Assembly (NCBI GenBank): GCA_052390035.1
Contig: JBQTHI010000125.1
Coordinates: forward strand, 1 to 18,217
DNA length: 18,217 nucleotides
Direction of reading: 5' to 3'
Source: JBQTHI01 sp052390035
GTDB taxonomy: Bacteria > Actinomycetota > Acidimicrobiia > Spongiisociales > ZC4RG35
The notes beneath the pieces are model-generated. The model was given only the letters and a program-made list of their open reading frames with translations, was not told the DNA's origin and did not search any database. Below, piece after piece: positions 13,784-18,217 of this stretch. Made by a program: the position numbers and the translations under genes. Within the stretch, counting starts at the first letter, position 1; every line of letters begins with the position of its first letter.

Positions 13784-14456
13784 CGACCATCTTGTACCCA
13801 ATGCCGTGCACGGTCAGCACATAGCGAGGCCGGGCAGGATCGACTTCCAGCTTGCGGCGCAAGTTTTTGACGTGGGCATCGATCGCCCGCTCGTACGAAG
13901 CGACCGCCACACCGTGGATCGCTTCCAAGAGCTGGCCCCGGGTGAACACCCGGCCTGGCTGGGCGGCGAGGGCGTGCAGGAGGTCGAACTCGGTCGGTGT
14001 GAGCTCTACCGCGGTGTCACCGCGCCGCACCTGGCGGCGAGTCACGTCAACGAACAGATCGGCCACCCGCACCATCTCGGCGCCGGCGAGGTGACCGTCG
14101 GTACGGCGAAGCACCGCCCGGACCCTGGCGACCAGTTCCTTGGGACTGAAGGGCTTGACGACATAGTCGTCGGCACCCATCTCCAGACCGACGATGCGGT
14201 CGGCCTCCTCGGCCCTGGCGGTGATGACCACTACGGGCACTGTCGACGCGGCCCGCAGAGATCTGATTACGTCGAGCCCGCCGATGCCGGGAAGCCCCAG
14301 ATCAAGAACGATCAGGTCCGGTCTCACCTGGCGGGCGGCAGCCAGCGCACCACTCCCGTCGGAAGCGGTCACGACGACGAACCCCGCCTGTTCCAGGTAG
14401 TCCCGGACCAGGCGGGTGATCTTGAGTTCGTCGTCGACGACGAGGATCGTCCTCAC
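13776..14456 (-). CDS. OmpR/PhoB-family response regulator
   Basis: A two-domain transcription factor, 226 aa. The receiver domain (1-118) has the acidic pair Asp8/Asp9, phospho-acceptor Asp52 in VLDLGLPG, Thr79 in VITA and Lys101 in VKPFSP. The C-terminal winged-helix domain (about 128-226) includes LTPTEFDLLHALAAQPG, an ERAIDAHVKNLRRKL recognition region and the typical end YVLTVHGIGYKM. GTG 14456 gives the normal start VRTILVVDDE and lies 4 nt after the stop of the upstream small-protein gene, so translation is probably coupled; no Shine-Dalgarno is seen. A longer frame reaching 14660 would overlap that gene and is unlikely. It is paired with the kinase that overlaps its stop by 8 nt. Its target genes are unknown; the shared upstream region with the DUF606 transporter is a natural candidate. 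Confidence 0.94.
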   Translation of the reverse strand: MRTILVVDDELKITRLVRDYLEQAGFVVVTASDGSGALAAARQVRPDLIVLDLGLPGIGGLDVIRSLRAASTVPVVVITARAEEADRIVGLEMGADDYVVKPFSPKELVARVRAVLRRTDGHLAGAEMVRVADLFVDVTRRQVRRGDTAVELTPTEFDLLHALAAQPGRVFTRGQLLEAIHGVAVASYERAIDAHVKNLRRKLEVDPARPRYVLTVHGIGYKMVDA

Positions 14457-14460
14457 GCCG

Positions 14461-14832
14461 TCATTCTGATTGCCGGCCCTGTTGACCGTGCGCCTTCTCG
14501 TGCCATTCATCGAGCCTCTTCTCGATGTGCTCTGATGGTCCCCAATTTGGTCCATAGCCGTACGGGGCCGGTCCTCTCCACCTCCACGGCCGGAACACTC
14601 CGAAAACCAGAAAGAGGAAGAGCAGGGGGAACAAGAGCGGGAAGAAGGGGAAGAAACCAAATCCGCCTCGCCCCCATCCCCGGTCGATCACGACGGTGGT
14701 GGTCCTTCCGTCTTGTGCAGCCATCGCGTTTATGGCCCCGGCATCAAAGCCGCTCTGGTAAGCGAGGTAGATCCCGGCGCTTACCAGGACCACCGTCAGC
14801 ACCATGGCCAGCACTTTCGCCGTCCGATTCAT
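14461..14832 (-). CDS. Small membrane protein of the two-component operon, function unknown
   Basis: The product has 123 aa. TM1 (about 6-25, VLAMVLTVVLVSAGIYLAY) is followed by a polar region, then a Phe/Leu/Pro-rich hydrophobic segment (FFPFFPLLFPLLFLFLVFGV, about 60-79). The C-terminal half has a Trp/Gly/Tyr-rich tract (RPWRWRG...YGYGPNWGP) and a charged end, EHIEKRLDEWHEKAHG, which is probably helical. Proteins of this shape sit next to two-component genes in other bacteria as I recall; I know no defined function. ATG 14832 is chosen because AAGGAG lies 5 nt upstream; the ATG at 14853 overlaps that site. It is first gene of the three-gene set and ends 4 nt before the regulator. Since the kinase lacks an outer domain, this protein may act as a sensor or modulator (inference). 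Confidence 0.75.
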   Translation of the reverse strand: MNRTAKVLAMVLTVVLVSAGIYLAYQSGFDAGAINAMAAQDGRTTTVVIDRGWGRGGFGFFPFFPLLFPLLFLFLVFGVFRPWRWRGPAPYGYGPNWGPSEHIEKRLDEWHEKAHGQQGRQSE

Positions 14833-14860
14833 CGATACTCCTTTCTCGGACATGGGGGCA

Positions 14861-14900
14861 ACGGTGTCAGGCGATTGTGAAGCAGATATGAAGACGGTGT
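14861..14900. repeat. ACGGTGT direct repeat in the divergent regulatory region
   Basis: ACGGTGT occurs at 14861-14867 and 14894-14900, 33 bp apart, about three helical turns. It lies between the two-component operon start (14832) and the transporter start (14912). OmpR-family regulators often bind direct repeats, though usually more closely spaced. Confidence 0.25.
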
Positions 14901-14911
14901 GGAGGTTTGTG

Positions 14912-15346
14912 ATGAGACCGACGGTGGTGGTGCTGGCGGCGGTGGCGTGCGGAATGGCGGTGGCAGTTCAGGCGCAGCTGACAGGCAATATGCAGCGGCA
15001 GATGGGCGCGCTCGAGTCGACCTTCGTCACCTACTTCTCAGGCGGAGTCGTCATAGCCGTCATCACCCTCCTCGCTCGGGGAGCAAACCTCACGGCGGCG
15101 GCGGGCCTGCCCTGGTACTCGTTCACCACCGGCCTCCTCGGACTCGTCATCATCGCCGGCCTGTCCGTGTCAGTGGGGGAGATGGGACTGGTGTCGGCCT
15201 TGGTGATCATCACGGTCACTCAATTCGTGGTCGGCGCGATCCTCAATCACTTCGGGTGGGTAGGAGCAGTGGTCGATCCAATTGACTTCACCAAGCTGGC
15301 CGGGATGGCCCTGCTCGCGCTCGGTACGTATATGGTGCTCCGCTAA
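14912..15346 (+). CDS. DUF606/YdcZ-like DMT-superfamily transporter
   Basis: A compact 144-aa integral membrane protein of the DUF606 (YdcZ) type, a half-size relative of EamA/DMT permeases. The substrate is unknown, and such proteins probably pair to form a transporter. About five hydrophobic segments are visible (roughly 4-22, 38-55, 70-87, 90-112, 122-142). The family-like features are QAQLTGNMQRQMGALESTF after the first helix, then the FSGG turn, and the C-terminal MALLALGTYMVLR. ATG 14912 is chosen because GGAGG lies 6 nt upstream. Earlier in-frame ATGs at 14804 and 14888 would read into the divergent small-protein gene or skip the ribosome-binding site. It is divergent from the two-component operon and followed after 20 nt by acs on the same strand, so the two may be co-transcribed. 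Confidence 0.85.
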   Translation: MRPTVVVLAAVACGMAVAVQAQLTGNMQRQMGALESTFVTYFSGGVVIAVITLLARGANLTAAAGLPWYSFTTGLLGLVIIAGLSVSVGEMGLVSALVIITVTQFVVGAILNHFGWVGAVVDPIDFTKLAGMALLALGTYMVLR

Positions 15347-15366
15347 TAGGACCAGGAGATTCAGGC

Positions 15367-17319
15367 ATGAGCACGCCCCTTGAGAACCTGCTGAAAGAGG
15401 ATCGCACCTTTCCGCCCTCCGGGGACTTCGTCGCCCAGGCCAACGCCCAACCGGGAATTCATGAAGACGCCGCCCGCGATTGGGAAGGTTTCTGGATGGA
15501 CCAAGCCCGTCAGCGCGTGACTTGGTACCGGGAGCCAACCGTCACCCTCGACTCTTCCAATCCCCCCTTCTACCAGTGGTTCACCGACGGGGAGATCAAT
15601 CTCTCTTACAACTGTCTCGACCGCCATCTCCCGGACTCGGCCAACAAGGTCGCCTACCACTGGGTGGGAGAGCCCGGGGACACCCGCACGCTCACCTACG
15701 CAGAGGTTCACAGGCAGGTGTGCAAGCTGGCTAATGCCCTCAAAGGCCTCGGACTTCGTAAGGGTGACCGGGTTGCCCTTTACATGGGCATGGTCCCCGA
15801 GCTTCCGATGGCCATGCTTGCCTGCGCGAGGCTGGGACTCGTCCACTCCGCGGTTTTTGGCGGCTTCTCATCCGACGCCCTCGCCGATCGGATCAATGAT
15901 GGCCAGGCTCGAGCCGTCATCACTCAGGACGGGGCATGGCGAGCGGGCAAGGTGGTTCCGCTCAAGGACAACGCCGACGTGGCGATCTCCCGCACCACAA
16001 GCGTCGAGCACGTCGTCGTCCTCAAGAGAACGGCCCAGGACGTCCACATGGAACCGGGCCGTGACCTGTGGTGGGAGGAACTGGTTGCGGGCCAGGCAGA
16101 GGCGTGCGAGCCCGAGCGGCTCAACGCCGAGGATCCGCTCTACATCCTTTACACATCGGGTACCACCGCCAAACCGAAGGGAATCGTTCACACCCAGGGT
16201 GGTTACCTCACTCAGGTCGTTACCACCCACGACATGGTCTTCGATCTCAAGCCCGACACCGACGTCTACTTGTGCGCAGCCGACATCGGCTGGGTTACCG
16301 GGCACAGTTATATCGTGTACGGACCGCTCGCCAACCGGGCCACCTCGATCATCTACGAAGGTGCCCCGAATCATCCGGACTTTGACCGACTTTGGCAGAT
16401 CATCGAGGACTACCAGGTCACCATCCTCTACACGGCCCCAACCGCCATCCGTTCATTCATGAAGTGGGGCGACCAGTACCCGGCGAAACACGACTTGAGC
16501 TCTTTGCGGCTGCTGGGAACCGTCGGGGAGCCGATCAATCCTGAGGCATGGATGTGGTATCACCGGGTGATTGGCGAGGCTCGGTGCCCCATCGTCGACA
16601 CCTGGTGGCAGACCGAGACAGGTTCGATCATGATCACCCCGCTTCCCGGGGTCATCGCGACCAAGCCGGGCTCGGCCACCAGGCCTTTCCCGGGGGTTTC
16701 GGCCGACGTGGTCGACGACGATGGCGCCTCGGTCCCTCTCGGTGGAGGAGGGTTCCTCGTCCTTGACCGCCCATGGCCGGCGATGGCCCGCACCATCTAC
16801 GGGGACCCCGACCGGTTCGTTCAGACCTACTGGTCGCGCTTTCCCGGCCGCTATTTTCCTGGCGACGGAGCCAAGCGGGATGAAGATGGCTACTTCTGGC
16901 TGCTCGGCAGGGTTGATGACATCATGTTGGTCAGCGGGCACAACATCTCCACCACCGAGGTGGAGTCGGCCCTGGTGTCGCACCCGGCGGTGGCCGAGGC
17001 CGCGGTGGTCGGCCGCAAGGACGAACTCACCGGCCAGGCGATCTCCGCCTTTGTGACGTTGCGGGGAAACGTCACCGGTGATGATGAGCTGATCAGGGAG
17101 CTGCGAAGCCATGTCGGGAACACCATCGGGCCGATCGCCAAACCCAAGTCGATCGTTTTCACCAACGACCTCCCCAAGACGCGGTCTGGCAAGATCATGC
17201 GGCGCCTCCTTCGTGACATCTCGGAGAATCGCCAGCTCGGCGATGTCACCACCCTCGCCAACGAAGCCATCGTCGAGGAGATCGCCACCAAGGCGGCATC
17301 AACCGTGGCAGAGGATTAA
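15367..17319 (+). CDS. acs: Acetyl-CoA synthetase (AMP-forming)
   Basis: Activates acetate with ATP and CoA to acetyl-CoA through acetyl-AMP. The 650-aa length and motif positions match the classical enzyme. The P-loop-like core is LYTSGTTAKPKGIVH (261-275; Ala where Gly is common), with TVGEPINPEAW (385-395). DTWWQTETG follows, with Trp414 at the position that restricts the acyl pocket to acetate in Salmonella Acs. The C-terminal PKTRSGKIMRR places the catalytic, acetylation-controlled lysine at 609, the same number as in Salmonella. AGGAG lies about 8 nt before ATG 15367. It follows the DUF606 gene by 20 nt and precedes a thiolase gene on the same strand, consistent with acetate/acyl-CoA metabolism. 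No Gcn5-type acetyltransferase or deacetylase that would regulate Lys609 is in the window. Confidence 0.97.
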   Translation: MSTPLENLLKEDRTFPPSGDFVAQANAQPGIHEDAARDWEGFWMDQARQRVTWYREPTVTLDSSNPPFYQWFTDGEINLSYNCLDRHLPDSANKVAYHWVGEPGDTRTLTYAEVHRQVCKLANALKGLGLRKGDRVALYMGMVPELPMAMLACARLGLVHSAVFGGFSSDALADRINDGQARAVITQDGAWRAGKVVPLKDNADVAISRTTSVEHVVVLKRTAQDVHMEPGRDLWWEELVAGQAEACEPERLNAEDPLYILYTSGTTAKPKGIVHTQGGYLTQVVTTHDMVFDLKPDTDVYLCAADIGWVTGHSYIVYGPLANRATSIIYEGAPNHPDFDRLWQIIEDYQVTILYTAPTAIRSFMKWGDQYPAKHDLSSLRLLGTVGEPINPEAWMWYHRVIGEARCPIVDTWWQTETGSIMITPLPGVIATKPGSATRPFPGVSADVVDDDGASVPLGGGGFLVLDRPWPAMARTIYGDPDRFVQTYWSRFPGRYFPGDGAKRDEDGYFWLLGRVDDIMLVSGHNISTTEVESALVSHPAVAEAAVVGRKDELTGQAISAFVTLRGNVTGDDELIRELRSHVGNTIGPIAKPKSIVFTNDLPKTRSGKIMRRLLRDISENRQLGDVTTLANEAIVEEIATKAASTVAED

Positions 17320-17345
17320 GACCGTCCCCCAACCTGATTGATCAG

Positions 17346-17364
17346 CACCCGTGGTGAGCGGGTG
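17346..17364 (+). terminator. Possible weak terminator after acs
   Basis: CACCCG (17346-17351) pairs with CGGGTG (17359-17364) across a 7-nt loop, 26 nt after the acs stop, and is followed by GTTTGCG. The stem is only 6 bp and the T tract is short, so termination may be partial. Confidence 0.3.
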
Positions 17365-17377
17365 GTTTGCGTGAGAT

Positions 17378-17390
17378 CCGCTTGAAGCGG
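17378..17390. promoter_or_regulatory. Palindrome CCGCTT-G-AAGCGG upstream of the thiolase gene
   Basis: A perfect 6-bp dyad around one central G, 21 nt upstream of the thiolase ATG. It lies 5 nt from a second palindrome (17396-17411). Candidate repressor or activator site. Confidence 0.45.
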
Positions 17391-17395
17391 CCCCC

Positions 17396-17411
17396 TGGTA
17401 GGTTCCTACCA
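17396..17411. promoter_or_regulatory. Palindrome TGGTAGG-TT-CCTACCA overlapping the thiolase -10
   Basis: A perfect 7-bp dyad with a TT centre that ends directly at the thiolase ATG (17412). It contains TAGGTT (17399-17404), a candidate -10 that ends 7 nt before the ATG and would give a leaderless transcript. A protein bound here would block RNA polymerase, so an autorepressor or acyl-CoA-responsive operator is a plausible reading. Confidence 0.5.
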
Positions 17412-18217
17412 ATGGGTGCCGAGGTTTTCGTCGTGGCAGCGGTGCGGTCGGCGATCGGACGCTTCGGCGGGGCGCTCAAAGATCTGATGCCGCCCCAGCT
17501 GGCCGCTCCGGTGATGAAGGCTGCGCTGGCGAAGGCCGCGGTCGGTGGCGACGAGCTCGATCTGGTGATTATGGGAAACGTCCTGCGCGGCGGTCACGGG
17601 CAGCTGGTCCCCCGACAGGCGGCGTTTCTCGCCGGCATCCCACGCCATGTCGATGCCCTGGGGGTCGACATGGTCTGTTCTTCGGGGATGGCGGCGGTGA
17701 TGACTGCCGCCTCCCAGATCCGAGCCGGCGAGGTCGATCTGGTCCTGGCAGGAGGGGTCGAGTCGATGTCAGGGGCGGGCTTCGCAATCGACTCCACCGT
17801 CCGCTGGGGACTCAAGTACGCGCCTACCGGCGCCCGGATCGTCGACATGATGGCCCGCGATGGCCTTTCGGACCCGGAGTCGGGGGAGGCGATGGGCCAA
17901 CAAACGGAACGACTCATCGCCGAGGAAGGAATAACCCGAGCCGAACTCGATGAGGTGGCGGCCCTTTCCCACGGACGGGCTTCGTCAGCCACATCTCGTG
18001 GGGCGTTCGCCGATGAGATCGTCCCGGTGGCCTACCGGGATTGGAAGGAAGAACGGGATCTGACCGTCGACGAAGGCTTTCGGACCGACACCACCGCCGA
18101 TGCCCTCGCAGGATTGCGGCCGGCGTTCGGCGGGGTGCTCACCGCCGGCAACTCATCCCAGATCTCAGACGGGGCGGCGGCGCTGGTGCTCGCCTCGGAG
18201 CGAGCGACCACCGAGCG
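17412..18217 (+). CDS. Thiolase (acetyl-CoA acetyltransferase family), 3' truncated by window
   Basis: The frame stays open from ATG 17412 to the window end (268 complete codons). Thiolases condense two acyl-CoAs or cleave 3-ketoacyl-CoA. Visible family features are the N-terminal VVAAVRSAIGRFGG (7-20) and GNVLRGGHGQLVPRQAAFLAG (split here by eye, 55-75). The nucleophilic Cys89 lies in VDMVCSSGMAAV, followed by the LVLAGGVESMSGAGF loop, the FADEIVPV segment and NSSQISDGAAALVLAS. The second catalytic Cys and the His motifs lie beyond the window. Biosynthetic and degradative types cannot be separated here. Acs lies upstream on the same strand, 92 nt away, with its own palindromic control region between them. 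The start is fixed by the family N-terminus and the TAGGTT element 7 nt upstream. Confidence 0.93.
   Translation, partial: MGAEVFVVAAVRSAIGRFGGALKDLMPPQLAAPVMKAALAKAAVGGDELDLVIMGNVLRGGHGQLVPRQAAFLAGIPRHVDALGVDMVCSSGMAAVMTAASQIRAGEVDLVLAGGVESMSGAGFAIDSTVRWGLKYAPTGARIVDMMARDGLSDPESGEAMGQQTERLIAEEGITRAELDEVAALSHGRASSATSRGAFADEIVPVAYRDWKEERDLTVDEGFRTDTTADALAGLRPAFGGVLTAGNSSQISDGAAALVLASERATTE

Noticed and set aside
14457..14660. Extended N-terminus for the response regulator
   Set aside because: It would overlap the small membrane-protein gene and add residues before the normal VRTILVVDDE start.
13806..14891. 361-aa plus-strand frame opposite the response regulator and small protein
   Set aside because: Composition is of shadow type (His/Gly/Asp-rich, no domain), and it is opposed by two supported genes with family motifs.
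16453..17112. 219-aa minus-strand frame inside acs
   Set aside because: Fully opposite the acetyl-CoA synthetase C-terminal half; no support.
1..18217. Mobile elements, CRISPR arrays, defence genes
   Set aside because: No transposase, integrase, regularly spaced repeats or known defence domains were seen on either strand.

Overview
The window looks like a stretch of chromosome from a high-GC actinobacterium (Actinomycetota). Acidimicrobiia or a similar deep-branching uncultured lineage is a guess from gene content. The supporting markers are a 29-codon ribosomal protein of the bS22 (AURKAIP1/COX24) type, a Mycobacterium-type bifunctional dCTP deaminase/dUTPase, a coenzyme-F420-type luciferase-like oxidoreductase, a PAC2 protein and frequent leaderless gene starts. 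I see no insertion sequence, integrase, phage gene, rRNA or CRISPR array. This is mostly ordinary housekeeping DNA with several unusual details.

Layout. Positions 1-1105 (+) hold the 3' part of a Kelch-like beta-propeller gene. It converges on a minus-strand block of dcd, tRNA-Gly(CCC), a two-TM small protein and a galactokinase (1115-3335). Diverging from galK is a homoserine kinase gene (3395-4240), followed by the tiny bS22 gene (4313-4402). A minus-strand PAC2 gene (4413-5249) is separated by a hairpin-rich non-coding stretch (5250-5517) from a 64-aa Cys/His-rich gene. Further minus-strand genes are an M3A oligopeptidase, a YtcJ-like amidohydrolase and an inositol-monophosphatase-family gene; the last two overlap by 4 nt. 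Across a short divergent promoter region lie lnt and an F420-type oxidoreductase (+). These converge on a three-gene minus-strand set of small membrane protein, OmpR-type regulator and sensor kinase. Diverging from that set are a DUF606/DMT transporter and an acetyl-CoA synthetase (+). The window ends inside a thiolase gene.

Function. Acs and the thiolase suggest local acetate and acyl-CoA metabolism. Dcd makes dUMP for dTMP synthesis. GalK and ThrB are two unrelated-pathway GHMP kinases placed head to head. The two-component genes form a compact signalling cassette whose kinase has almost no extracytoplasmic domain.

Points most worth a second look: (1) the Lnt homologue has Ser where the family's catalytic Cys should be; (2) two adjacent perfect palindromes lie just upstream of the thiolase, one overlapping the proposed -10; (3) TANNNT elements sit 6-9 nt before seven start codons, implying widespread leaderless mRNAs; (4) the 5250-5517 stretch holds overlapping, mutually exclusive hairpins plus a strong terminator; (5) two very small genes, bS22 and the Cys/His protein, are easily missed. 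All positions and motifs were read by eye; no search or folding program was run.
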